A stretch of DNA of 30,262 nt, from assembly GCA_900548565.1 (NCBI GenBank), contig URKV01000004.1, forward strand, positions 1-30,262, written 5' to 3'. Below the pieces are notes generated by a model. It was not told the DNA's origin. It saw nothing but the letters and a program-made list of their open reading frames with translations, and did no database searches. The position numbers were made by a program, and so were the translations under genes. Position 1 is the first letter of the stretch, and every line of letters starts with the position of its first letter. Source of the stretch: an uncultured Collinsella sp. (GTDB taxonomy: Bacteria > Actinomycetota > Coriobacteriia > Coriobacteriales > Coriobacteriaceae). Of the stretch, positions 8,750 through 15,894 are shown in pieces.

Positions 8750-9332
8750 AATAATGCGCCTGGGGGCACGTTATCTACTGGGCACGATGGTTGCTAGCGT
8801 GCCGTGGGCTATTTGGGTTATTGCAAAAGGATCCCCCGCTTGGCTGTGCTCTACAGGGGCGCTCTTTTGTGCGTTGGTAGTCTATCTTTTTGCAACTCGG
8901 GGCGCTGTTTCTTGTGATAAGCCCAAACGGCGTGGGATTCTTTTGGGATGGCAGTTCATTTTCATCGTATTTATTATTATGGCCTCTATGCTCGATATAG
9001 GTGGAAAATCAATATCCAGATGGGTATTGGTCTGTTCGGTCTCAGTTTTGCATGAGCTGTTATTTAGGTACGTATTTTTATTTGAATACACAATCGTCGG
9101 AATAGTTCGGCCGTTTTGCATAAGGGCATTTATACAGTCGATGCTATGGTCATTGCTTCTCGTGACTCAACAGTGTTTAATCGGGGCACCCACAAATTAC
9201 ATCATTGCAATGATGGGGGGCTATCTTTGTCTGGGCCTTATTTTTGCGCTGCTCGTGCGAAAAACAGGGACAGTGTGTCCGTCTCTTTTAGCCATGATGT
9301 CTCTGGATTTTATCAACATCCTAGCTCTTTGA
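8733..9332 (+). CDS. CPBP-like intramembrane protein (Abi family), degenerate catalytic motifs
   Basis: The product is about 199 residues with roughly six hydrophobic segments. HELLFRYVFLFE (residues 107-118) resembles the first CPBP (CAAX protease/bacteriocin-processing) motif EExxxR with His in place of the first Glu. The last segment, SLLAMMSLDFINILAL, aligns with the usual third motif, but its His is missing; Gln-Gln stands where the second-motif His would be expected. The protein may thus be a CPBP relative without protease activity. In RiPP clusters such proteins serve in leader removal or self-immunity. The chosen TTG start overlaps the ABC gene by 17 bases and follows GAGGTGG by six bases; an ATG at 8754 is an alternative, 4 bases after the ABC stop. 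The family call is moderate and the function inferred. Confidence 0.6.
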   Translation: MGKATEIMRLGARYLLGTMVASVPWAIWVIAKGSPAWLCSTGALFCALVVYLFATRGAVSCDKPKRRGILLGWQFIFIVFIIMASMLDIGGKSISRWVLVCSVSVLHELLFRYVFLFEYTIVGIVRPFCIRAFIQSMLWSLLLVTQQCLIGAPTNYIIAMMGGYLCLGLIFALLVRKTGTVCPSLLAMMSLDFINILAL

Positions 9333-9365
9333 GTTACGGACAAAATCTTCAAAATCTTCAGGTGT

Positions 9366-9573
9366 TGGCACCATGGCAGATAAAGCCCGCACAGTGCTTT
9401 CGGTATGCAATAACATGGGCGAGGGCCGGCTGCTCACGGCCGGGATGCTCGACCTAATCGATCACGGTGCGCCCAACATCATCTGCACGCAGCCCTTCGC
9501 CTGCCTGCGATTCGGTTAGCGAGGATGCCGTGGCATCGGTCGCCGAGCGTCTGGGGGCGGCATTAAGAAGTAA
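9366..9573 (+). pseudogene. Remnant copy of the 3' end of the dehydratase/activase gene
   Basis: From the ATG at 9373, 45 codons match codons from 3661 of the first gene at roughly 90 percent by eye. Most differences are in third codon positions; Trp-to-Arg and Glu-to-Gly changes occur. After QPFACL the copy jumps by about 250 bases to the last codons of the gene (SVxExAVASVAERLG, near 9512-9573) with a frame change, so the reading frame stops at TAG 9517. There is no upstream part of the gene. The silent-site pattern suggests the copy diverged under selection, or came from a related strain, before it broke. It marks the right edge of the AT-rich island. Confidence 0.85.
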
Positions 9574-9602
9574 CATGCCTGCTTTAGGCTGGTATGAGAA
9601 AA

Positions 9603-9637
9603 ACGGGTGGCAGCCATACCGGCTGCCATCCGTTTTT
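9603..9637 (+). terminator. Strong intrinsic terminator after the remnant gene end
   Basis: A 13-bp stem, 9603-9615 with 9621-9633 and one G-T pair, closes on the loop ATACC and runs into TTTTT. It lies 30 bases after the remnant's TAA and was probably the terminator of the original dehydratase gene. Confidence 0.85.
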
Positions 9638-9690
9638 ACTGGATACATGTTGCGTAATTGGCCTTGTCGGCACCTTTCGCGGACTCTGAT

Positions 9691-9818
9691 TTCGGAAGTG
9701 CGGGGAAAAACTCCGAATCTCCGAGCACACTGCTCTTTTGCACCCTTGTGACCTGCAGTTTTGTTGCTAAAAAAGTCGGTCTGGTCGGCGGGGCTCAGTT
9801 TTTCACCGCACTTCCGAA
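9691..9818. repeat. Long inverted repeat, 22-bp arms around an 84-base centre
   Basis: Arms 9691-9712 and 9797-9818 are reverse complements at 21 of 22 positions; each outer end reads TTCGGAAGTGCGG or its near complement. The centre holds a short GAGCA/TGCTC hairpin followed by TTTT (9723-9739) and no credible gene. It could be a MITE-like or other dispersed intergenic element. The remaining gap sequence to 9908 shows only weak hairpins. Confidence 0.6.
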
Positions 9819-9908
9819 AACCGCGGTCTCGCAATATGAAAAACGGCCTCCATAACTCTGGGTTAATGGATAAGTGTGGCCTTTCGCCGTATATCACTGT
9901 CCGTTTAT

Positions 9909-10012
9909 GGAACCTATCTCCAACGAGTCGTAGCCATAGGGTTTAATGTTAGAAACATATAGTTGTCGCCAGCCTGCTGGCGACGTTCCCCCTGATATCG
10001 GAGGTTCCAGGT
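9909..10012 (+). promoter_or_regulatory. Structured leader that may hide a ribosome binding site
   Basis: GTCGCCAGC (9965-9973) and GCTGGCGAC (9976-9984) form a perfect 9-bp hairpin. GGAACCT (9909-9915) is fully complementary to AGGTTCC (10002-10008), which overlaps the Shine-Dalgarno GGAGG at 10000-10004. Pairing the two would bury the binding site. This is a structural reading only; no known riboswitch class was recognised. Confidence 0.3.
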
Positions 10013-10051
10013 ATGTTTCGCGCTCAGTTAAACAACTATCGGTTGGGCTAA
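10013..10051 (+). CDS. 12-codon upstream ORF (possible leader peptide)
   Basis: ATG at 10013 stands eight bases after GGAGG, the only strong ribosome binding site here. It encodes MFRAQLNNYRLG and stops at TAA 10049-10051, one base before the ATG of the next gene at 10053, which has no good binding site of its own. This suggests translational coupling, or a small regulatory peptide. Confidence 0.4.
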   Translation: MFRAQLNNYRLG

Positions 10052-10052
10052 C

Positions 10053-10502
10053 ATGGGTCGCCGTGCTATTTCGATAACCCTTGCAGTGGTCTGCCTGGCT
10101 GTGCTCCTGGGCGCTACAGGGCTGTTTGCTATAAGCCGGGAAACGTCCTATATGCAGGAATGCGCTTCCGAAGGGTTTGCCATTGACGGTTACTATCGGG
10201 ACGACAAGACGAGTCTGGAAACCCTGGCCTTTCTTGAAGAGGATAACCATCGGTGGCAACTGGTCGACAAAGACGGCAGCTGCGTTGACGGGCAGTTTAA
10301 GCGTACGAATGACCCCAACATCCTGATATTAAAGAAGGAAAACGGCGAAGAATTCGGTACGGTCCACATCGCGTATATGTCACGCCGACGCGAGCAGGGC
10401 CAGCTCTATCTATTTAGAGATAGCAAAGTGACCCGATTTTATCTGGTGAGCACCAAACCTGCGTTTATGGTGGAGTCTGGCGATGTCGATGCGGACAGCT
10501 GA
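10053..10502 (+). CDS. Small exported or membrane-anchored protein of unknown function (149 aa)
   Basis: I do not recognise this protein. Residues 1-4 (MGRR) are basic and are followed by a hydrophobic segment (about residues 6-26), so it is either secreted or anchored with its C-terminal part outside. The remainder is polar with a predicted beta-rich character: DGYYRDD, HRWQLVDKDGSC, ILILKKENGEEFGTV and RFYLVSTKPAF. It resembles small secreted domains that repeat short beta strands. The start is the first ATG of the frame; its own ribosome binding site is poor, and it follows the stop of a 12-codon ORF by one base. Composition is closer to the chromosome than to the AT-rich island. Confidence 0.6.
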   Translation: MGRRAISITLAVVCLAVLLGATGLFAISRETSYMQECASEGFAIDGYYRDDKTSLETLAFLEEDNHRWQLVDKDGSCVDGQFKRTNDPNILILKKENGEEFGTVHIAYMSRRREQGQLYLFRDSKVTRFYLVSTKPAFMVESGDVDADS

Positions 10503-10519
10503 TTCACGGCAATAAAACG

Positions 10520-10563
10520 GCGAGCGGGGCGCGGGTGTGAACTGCACCACGCTATTTGCTCGC
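10520..10563. terminator. Possible hairpin between convergent genes
   Basis: GCGAGC (10520-10525) pairs with GCTCGC (10558-10563), with inner GCG/CGC and GGTG/CACC pairs. It lies between two convergent genes, where a shared terminator is expected, but no clear T-run follows on either strand. Confidence 0.3.
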
Positions 10564-10627
10564 GTCCGTATCGCGTCTGCGCCTCGTCATAACTTGCGTC
10601 CGTGCGAGCGCTCATCCCGCGCCGGCA

Positions 10628-11767
10628 TCACTTCACATCGAACTCCACGCGATCGAGTTCGGGTACGTTGAGGTTGATGAGTTTACGAGCGACGTGGCGG
10701 TCGTGTGCCCCAAGCGCCTCGCTTGTCGTCACATGGGCGACAGTCTCGCGCTCGACGATACCCTCCTCCCTGCCTTCGGTGGCCGAGGTCTCGACGGCAA
10801 CGGTGTAATCCTTAAAGCCCGGCAGCACCGCGGCAAGCTCGCGCGTGGTTTCGGTGACGCCATAGCCGTCCTGCACGCCGGCCTGCGCCGAGCCAATGGA
10901 TCCCGCGGTCATAACGATGCAGGGGATGGCAAAGATCACCGTGCCCACGATGATGCGGCGGCGCACCTTGTGTGACAGCTCATCGACCTCGGCGTTTTCC
11001 TCGGCGGTCACAATGCCGTCGCCGTTGAGGTCACGCTTGAGCGGTACACGTAGAAGAAGCAATACGGCTTCGGCCGCCAGCGCGATAAAGACAACGTTGA
11101 TGCCAAATTCGTAGAGTGCCGAGAGAAACAGCGACCCGCTCGCGATGGCGATGCCGTAACCCGCCGCGCACAGGGGCGGCATGAGCGCGGTTGCCACGGC
11201 CACGCCCGCGATAAGCGTCGCGGGCTCCTGGTCGCGCGAGTTGCCCAGGCCTCCGGCAAAGCCACCCGCGAGCGCGACGGCAAGATCCCAGACGGTGGGT
11301 GTCGAGTTGTCGATGATAGCGGCCGTGGTGGTGCCGAGCGGTGAGAGCTTAAAGTACAGCGTGGACGTGATCAGGCAGAAGGCCATCTGCAACGCGAGAC
11401 CGGCAATGGCCTCGACGGTAATCTCGCGGTCGAGCGTGGCGATGCCATATGCCATGGCAAGGACCGAGCCCATGAGCGGGCAGATGAGCATGGCACCTAC
11501 AATGGCGATATCCGAGTCGATATCGAGGCCGATGCTCGCGATCAACATGGCAATGATCAGGATGCATAAGTGCGAGCCAGTCAGGCGCGCCCCGTTTACA
11601 AAGCGTTTACGAATCACGTGATAGGGCGCGCGTCCCTCGCGAATGTTGAACGCCTGCTTAAGGAAACGGGTGGCATTCTCCATGGCCTCGCTGTGTGCAG
11701 GGCGTATACCGTGACGACGATGATGACGCTCGCGCAGCCGCTTGATCTGTTGTTTGTCGAGTTCCAT
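10628..11767 (-). CDS. DUF389 family membrane protein with an EF-hand-like loop (379 aa)
   Basis: The protein has several membrane segments with family-typical stretches: GAMLICPLMGSVLAMAYG (91-108) and AVATALMPPLCAAGYG (190-205). A cytosol-like basic N-terminus of about 60 residues precedes them. The function of DUF389 proteins is not established. Residues 246-257, in a loop after a hydrophobic segment, read DLNGDGIVTAEE and fit the EF-hand calcium loop (Asp1, Asn3, Asp5, Gly6, Glu12). After that come one more membrane segment and a soluble C-terminal domain of about 90 residues. Start: ATG complementing 11765-11767, with GAGG upstream on the minus strand. It lies downstream of the OPT transporter on the same strand but is separated by a terminator. 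Confidence 0.8.
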   Translation of the reverse strand: MELDKQQIKRLRERHHRRHGIRPAHSEAMENATRFLKQAFNIREGRAPYHVIRKRFVNGARLTGSHLCILIIAMLIASIGLDIDSDIAIVGAMLICPLMGSVLAMAYGIATLDREITVEAIAGLALQMAFCLITSTLYFKLSPLGTTTAAIIDNSTPTVWDLAVALAGGFAGGLGNSRDQEPATLIAGVAVATALMPPLCAAGYGIAIASGSLFLSALYEFGINVVFIALAAEAVLLLLRVPLKRDLNGDGIVTAEENAEVDELSHKVRRRIIVGTVIFAIPCIVMTAGSIGSAQAGVQDGYGVTETTRELAAVLPGFKDYTVAVETSATEGREEGIVERETVAHVTTSEALGAHDRHVARKLINLNVPELDRVEFDVK

Positions 11768-11919
11768 GCTTACCTCGTTTAGCTTCTGAGCCGCTTCTTG
11801 CGTCTGTCGTCTTTACTCTACACCGCGTTAGGCGAGGTGTCAGACAAGGTTTGTTGACCTGGAAGTCAGGCCAATCGACATGGCTAAAACGCCGTGAGGA
11901 TCATAAGAGTCAAATAGAC

Positions 11920-11957
11920 AAAAAAGCGCGGGGCCGGTTTGATTCCGACTCCGCGCT
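11920..11957 (-). terminator. Intrinsic terminator of the OPT transporter gene
   Basis: Read on the minus strand, 11957-11945 pairs with 11937-11925 over 13 positions with two imperfect pairs, then runs into six T. It begins 26 bases after the transporter stop codon. Confidence 0.75.
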
Positions 11958-11982
11958 CTGCGCTGGTGCGTTGTTGTTCGGC

Positions 11983-13686
11983 CTACCCCAGCAGGCTCAG
12001 ACCAACAGAGACAAACGCCAGAATAACGCCGACGATGGACTCGCCGCCGAGCAGGCCGCTGGCGACGACCAGGCCCTGTTCCTGGAAGGCGGCGTCCTTG
12101 GCAGCCTTCTCCTCGTCCGAAAGACCAGCGGTGGCGTCGCGGTGGGCGGACCACTTGTCGTAAGCGAGCTTGACACAGGAGCCCAAGAAGGCCGTGAGCG
12201 ACATATAGAACGGCAGGTACACGCCCAGGCCGATCATCATGGCTGGAATGCCGAGCCAGTACATGACGATACCGGCGATAAAGCCGCCTGCGAACCACGG
12301 CACACTCGGGATGCCCGAGACCATGGTGGCGACGACGCTTGCCTGTGCGGCAACGAAACTCTTGTCGGGACCAAAGGCGTCCGGACCATAGGCGGTGACG
12401 AGCGCGACCATGACGGCGGCAGCGACCAGGGCGCCCACGATGCCGCCGATGGCCTGGCCGACCCACTGTGCGCGCGGGTTGGTGCCCAGCACGGCGCCGG
12501 CCTTAAAGTCGTTCATGACGTCGCCCGCAAGGCCGCACGCTACGGCCACGATGCCGGCGATAAAGAACAGCTTGACCTGAGCGAGCTGCGCGAAGGCGGC
12601 AACGATGAGCATGACGATGAGGCCAAAGATCTCCATGGGGTCGATGCCCGTCTGACCGCAGCTCTGCGCGCTCATGATGGTGGTGACAAAGGTGAACAGC
12701 GTGACGATGACGGCAGGAACGGGGCCAAGGTCGAGCACGATGGCGATGATCACGGCGATGGCGGCAGCGCCCAGGCCGATGATACCGGCGTCGAGCTTAA
12801 GGGAGCCCGAGATGAGCGACTGCTCGTCGGTGTCGGTGGAGCTGTCGGCGGCAAGGCCGCGGACGATACCGGCGACCTGCGGCAGGATGTCCTTGAGGAC
12901 GACGGCGACGCCAAAGCCCATCATAAGGCCCATACCCAGGGACTTAACAATGCCTTGTGCGGTCATAACGTCAAACAGACCGGTAGCGGTGCCGCCGACA
13001 ATGATGCCAAAATTGCCCAGTAGCGCGCCGGCAAACCAGAATGCGACCGGGGCGAAGCCCACGAGGAAGCCGACGGAGAGCAACATGGGCGAGTTGTAGA
13101 TGGCAAAGGTAACGCCGGGGATATTGAGCGTGCACAGCATGCTGGGCACCACGCCTAGGGCGTCTCGAAGCACGCTGTAGATGCCGGCGATGGCCATGGA
13201 GCCAAAGAGCTGCTTGCCAGTCTTGCCGCCGGCCTCGGTGGCGCGCAGGGTCTGAGCTGCGGCGTTGCCGGTGGGGAACTCCAGCGCGGCGTCCACGATA
13301 AAGTGACGGTGGATGAGTGCCGTGGCCAGCAGACCCAGGATGGTGCCGGCGAGTGCCACGATGAACATGTCGAGCCAGCTGATCTGGTCGGCATAGCCCA
13401 GCATCCAGGCGCCCGGGATGGTAAACGCCAGACCGCCGGCGACCATGGCGCCTGCTGACATGATGGTGTGGGTGACGTTTGCCTCGTTGAGGCTGGCGTT
13501 GCCCATGAGCTTAAGGAAGAACAGCGAGATGACGGCAGCGAAGACGATCGGCCAGGGGAGTGCGCCCATCTTGAGGGCGGTGTAGGCCGAGCTTGCCGTG
13601 ATGATCACGCAGCCAAGGACGCCGATGACGACGCCGCGCAGCGTAAGTTGACCGCGCATCGAGGTGCGGTTCGAGGGATTGCTCAT
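11983..13686 (-). CDS. OPT family oligopeptide transporter (567 aa)
   Basis: The protein is almost entirely hydrophobic, with some 14 or more membrane segments, typical of OPT proteins. Family-like stretches include SSAYTALKMGALPWPIVFAA near the N-terminus and ALEFPTGNAAAQTLRA (about 134-149), the latter matching the conserved region of bacterial OPT members. These are proton-coupled importers of peptides or metal chelates in the cytoplasmic membrane; the substrate cannot be told from sequence. The ATG complementing 13684-13686 is preceded by AAGGAG on the minus strand. The gene is monocistronic with its own terminator (11920-11957) and is divergent from coaX. Confidence 0.88.
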   Translation of the reverse strand: MSNPSNRTSMRGQLTLRGVVIGVLGCVIITASSAYTALKMGALPWPIVFAAVISLFFLKLMGNASLNEANVTHTIMSAGAMVAGGLAFTIPGAWMLGYADQISWLDMFIVALAGTILGLLATALIHRHFIVDAALEFPTGNAAAQTLRATEAGGKTGKQLFGSMAIAGIYSVLRDALGVVPSMLCTLNIPGVTFAIYNSPMLLSVGFLVGFAPVAFWFAGALLGNFGIIVGGTATGLFDVMTAQGIVKSLGMGLMMGFGVAVVLKDILPQVAGIVRGLAADSSTDTDEQSLISGSLKLDAGIIGLGAAAIAVIIAIVLDLGPVPAVIVTLFTFVTTIMSAQSCGQTGIDPMEIFGLIVMLIVAAFAQLAQVKLFFIAGIVAVACGLAGDVMNDFKAGAVLGTNPRAQWVGQAIGGIVGALVAAAVMVALVTAYGPDAFGPDKSFVAAQASVVATMVSGIPSVPWFAGGFIAGIVMYWLGIPAMMIGLGVYLPFYMSLTAFLGSCVKLAYDKWSAHRDATAGLSDEEKAAKDAAFQEQGLVVASGLLGGESIVGVILAFVSVGLSLLG

Positions 13687-13819
13687 ATAAAACTCCTTTG
13701 CGTATATCCGCTTCCCCCGGGAGCGCCGTTACGGATACGGCGCGGGAAGTCGGGTTACCAAGGGCCGCCGCGTGAGCTCGCAAACGACCGCGCACCAGTA
13801 TAGCCGCAAGCTAGTCATT

Positions 13820-13851
13820 TTGGGATGACTGGTTTAGGTAGGCGATATACT
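13820..13851 (+). promoter_or_regulatory. Candidate promoter of coaX
   Basis: TATACT (13846-13851) is a good -10 box 28 bases before the start codon. TTGGGA (13820-13825) is the nearest -35-like hexamer, but the 20-base spacing is long. Confidence 0.3.
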
Positions 13852-13878
13852 GCTGGACAGACGAAAGGAGCGCCGACG

Positions 13879-14730
13879 ATGCTTAATGGGTACGCATATA
13901 TATTGACGGTCGACGTGGGCAACACGTTCATTCGCTTTGGCCTGTTTGCAGAGGATTCGGCCGCGGCGCAGGAATGTCCGCTTGCGACGTGCGAGATCAC
14001 CACGCCGTCGAGCATCACAGCAGACGAGGCGCGCATGCGTCTCGTGCAGGTCATGGCCGCACTGGCGGCCGATGCGGGCATGCCGGGTGCGCTTGTGCCC
14101 GCGGCTGCTGTGCTGAGCTGCGTGGTCCCGGCGCTCGAGCGCCCGTGGAAGGCGGCACTTTCCCGCACCTGCACGGGGCGCGTGCTCACCGTGGGGCCGG
14201 GACTTAAGACCGGCATGCCCGTGCACTACGACGATCCGGCCGAGATCGGCCCCGACCGCATCGCCGATGCCGTGGCGGCCCGCGCCGTCTACGGGTCGCC
14301 GTGCATCGTGATTGACCTGGGCACGACGACCAATATCGAGGTCATCGACGCGCACGGTACCTTTGTGGGCGGCGTTATCGCGCCGGGGCTGGCACTCGGC
14401 GCCCGTTCGCTCTCGGCGGCAGCAGCGCGCCTACCCCAGGTTGAGCCCTCGGCGCCCACACATGTAATCGGCCACAACACGCGTGAGGCCATGCGCTCGG
14501 GTGTGGTTTTGGGCGAGGTAGCCCGCATCGACGGCATGCTCGACATGGTGCTTGCCGAGATGCGCGCGACCAAGGCCGCGGGGGAGGGCGATGTGCCCAT
14601 CGTCATTACCGGCGACGATGCCGAGGCACTTGCGGCGCTGGTCGGCCATAGCCTGACGGTAGACGACGCGCTGACGTTGCGGGGTCTCGCCGAGCTCTAC
14701 CGCATCAACCAAAAGCCCCGCCGCGCGTAG
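13879..14730 (+). CDS. coaX: Type III pantothenate kinase
   Basis: CoaX phosphorylates pantothenate with ATP, the first step of coenzyme A synthesis. The 283-residue protein has the N-terminal phosphate motif DVGNT (about residue 12), GPDRIADAVAAR in the middle, and DLGTTTNIEV followed by FVGGVIAPG, all signatures of the acetate-kinase fold of type III enzymes. In most relatives the second motif reads DFGTATTFD, so the Asn-Ile-Glu ending is slightly unusual. The frame is open 18 codons further upstream, but the ATG at 13879 is chosen because AGGAG lies eight bases before it and the protein then begins right at the first beta strand. A GC-rich inverted repeat (14714-14741) covers the stop codon. 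Confidence 0.93.
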   Translation: MLNGYAYILTVDVGNTFIRFGLFAEDSAAAQECPLATCEITTPSSITADEARMRLVQVMAALAADAGMPGALVPAAAVLSCVVPALERPWKAALSRTCTGRVLTVGPGLKTGMPVHYDDPAEIGPDRIADAVAARAVYGSPCIVIDLGTTTNIEVIDAHGTFVGGVIAPGLALGARSLSAAAARLPQVEPSAPTHVIGHNTREAMRSGVVLGEVARIDGMLDMVLAEMRATKAAGEGDVPIVITGDDAEALAALVGHSLTVDDALTLRGLAELYRINQKPRRA

Positions 14731-14812
14731 GGCGAGGGGCTGGTGGGATAAGCGCCCCTACCTTTCACCTGCTACAATGGGCCAAACTATTGCGATTTCG
14801 GAGGTGTCTGCC

Positions 14813-15337
14813 ATGTCGGACGATCTTCATCAAACCGCGTCGGGCAAGCGCCGCGACGTTATTAGCTGGGACGAGTTCTTTATGAGCGTGGCCATCGCCG
14901 CGCAGCGCCGTAGCAAGGACCCCAACACGCAGGTGGGAGCATGCATCGCCAGCACCAACCACCGCATCCTTTCGGTGGGTTACAACGGCACGCCCTCGGC
15001 GCTCAACGACGACTTTTTCCCGTGGGGTACGAGCGATGACCCGCTGCAGGACAAGCACAACTACGTGGTCCATGCCGAGGCCAACGCCGTGCTCAACTAC
15101 CGTGGCTCGCTCAAGGACCTCGAGGGTTCCACGGTCTACGTCACGCTGTTCCCGTGCCACGACTGCGCCAAGATCCTGGCGCAGGTGGGCGTGGGCGAGG
15201 TCGTCTACCTGGACAATAAGTATGCCGACACCGATGACGGCCGTATCAGCCGCCGCATTCTCGACTCCTGCGGCATCAGCTACCGCCAGGTCATCGTCGA
15301 TGTCCAGATTGGTACCGGGGGACAGGCTCGGCAGTAG
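14813..15337 (+). CDS. Deoxycytidylate (dCMP) deaminase
   Basis: The protein is a zinc-dependent deaminase of the cytidine/deoxycytidylate family that converts dCMP to dUMP, feeding thymidylate synthesis. The active site is visible: HAE (87-89, zinc ligand His and catalytic Glu) and PCHDC (114-118, two Cys ligands). GYNGTPSALNDD (57-68) is the typical substrate loop. The start at 14813 is preceded by GGAGG eight bases upstream; an in-frame ATG at 14777 lacks a binding site. The final codons are made from one copy of the GGGGACAGG intergenic motif (15318-15326), giving the tail GTGGQARQ, so the C-terminus may have been altered by that repeat. Length (174 aa) is normal for the family. Confidence 0.9.
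   Translation: MSDDLHQTASGKRRDVISWDEFFMSVAIAAQRRSKDPNTQVGACIASTNHRILSVGYNGTPSALNDDFFPWGTSDDPLQDKHNYVVHAEANAVLNYRGSLKDLEGSTVYVTLFPCHDCAKILAQVGVGEVVYLDNKYADTDDGRISRRILDSCGISYRQVIVDVQIGTGGQARQ
15316..15331 (+). repeat. Copy of the GGGGACAGG hairpin motif inside the end of a gene
   Basis: GGGGACAGG at 15318-15326 with a minimal CCG/CGG stem belongs to the same set as the hairpins near 16729, 18987, 21600 and 24295. It is the weakest member because of its short stem and its coding location. Confidence 0.35.
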
Positions 15338-15507
15338 CGCGTGCCAACGCCAGCTGGCGGCAAAACAGCCAAAAGAGACCCGTCCCAAATTGACTGCTCG
15401 TGAAAGTCGTGTCCGCACGCATGGCTGGCGCCTAAGCGGGTACATGGCTGTAGTAACATAGCCCCTGTCCGCGGGCGTGCCCGCGTTATTGTGAGAAAGG
15501 AGCCCCT

Positions 15508-15786
15508 GTGGCTGTTAACGAAGAGCTGCTTAAGAAGGTTCTTGAAGAGATTCGCCCCAACCTGCAGGCCGATGGCGGCGATATGGAGTATGTGGGCGTC
15601 GACGACGAGGGTGTTGTCAAGCTGGAGCTGCAGGGCGCCTGCGCCGGCTGCCCCATGAGCTCGCTAACCCTTTCCATGGGTATCGAGCGCATCCTGAAGG
15701 AGCATGTGCCCGGCGTTACCCGCGTTGAGCAGGTCAATGCTTCCGGCGAGGCCGAGGACCTGTACGACGAGTACGCGCCGTTCTAA
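15508..15786 (+). CDS. NifU-like (Nfu) Fe-S cluster scaffold protein (92 aa)
   Basis: This single-domain protein matches the C-terminal domain of NifU: LEEIRPNLQADGGDMEYVGV at the N-terminus, then the cluster-binding CAGC (Cys45 and Cys48) and PMSSLTLSMGIE. Such proteins carry a 4Fe-4S cluster between two monomers and pass it to client enzymes, which would suit an anaerobe rich in radical SAM and dehydratase enzymes. The GTG start at 15508 is supported by AAAGGAG five bases upstream. A GC-rich hairpin (GCGGGC/GCCCGC, 15471-15484) lies shortly upstream. Genes on both sides face the same way with gaps over 100 bases, so it may be transcribed alone. Confidence 0.92.
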   Translation: MAVNEELLKKVLEEIRPNLQADGGDMEYVGVDDEGVVKLELQGACAGCPMSSLTLSMGIERILKEHVPGVTRVEQVNASGEAEDLYDEYAPF

Positions 15787-15894
15787 GATGCGAAAGCTGC
15801 GGACGGTACGCTCCGCATAGACGTTACGTCCAAATATGCGGCTGCGAGCGTAAGGCCCGCGACCGCATTTGTATGTAGGGAGCAGGGGATCGAT

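Noticed and set aside
4350..9350. Integrase, transposase or tRNA-based attachment site for the island
   Set aside because: None was found on either strand; the edges are only marked by composition and the gene-end duplication.
9467..9946. Several short frames around the gene remnant and inverted repeat
   Set aside because: They overlap the remnant, terminator and repeat in frames that do not match any protein.
11851..13023. A 390-codon plus-strand frame opposite the OPT transporter
   Set aside because: Its composition (runs of Asp, Gly, His) is that of a GC-rich antisense shadow; the minus strand encodes a clear membrane transporter.
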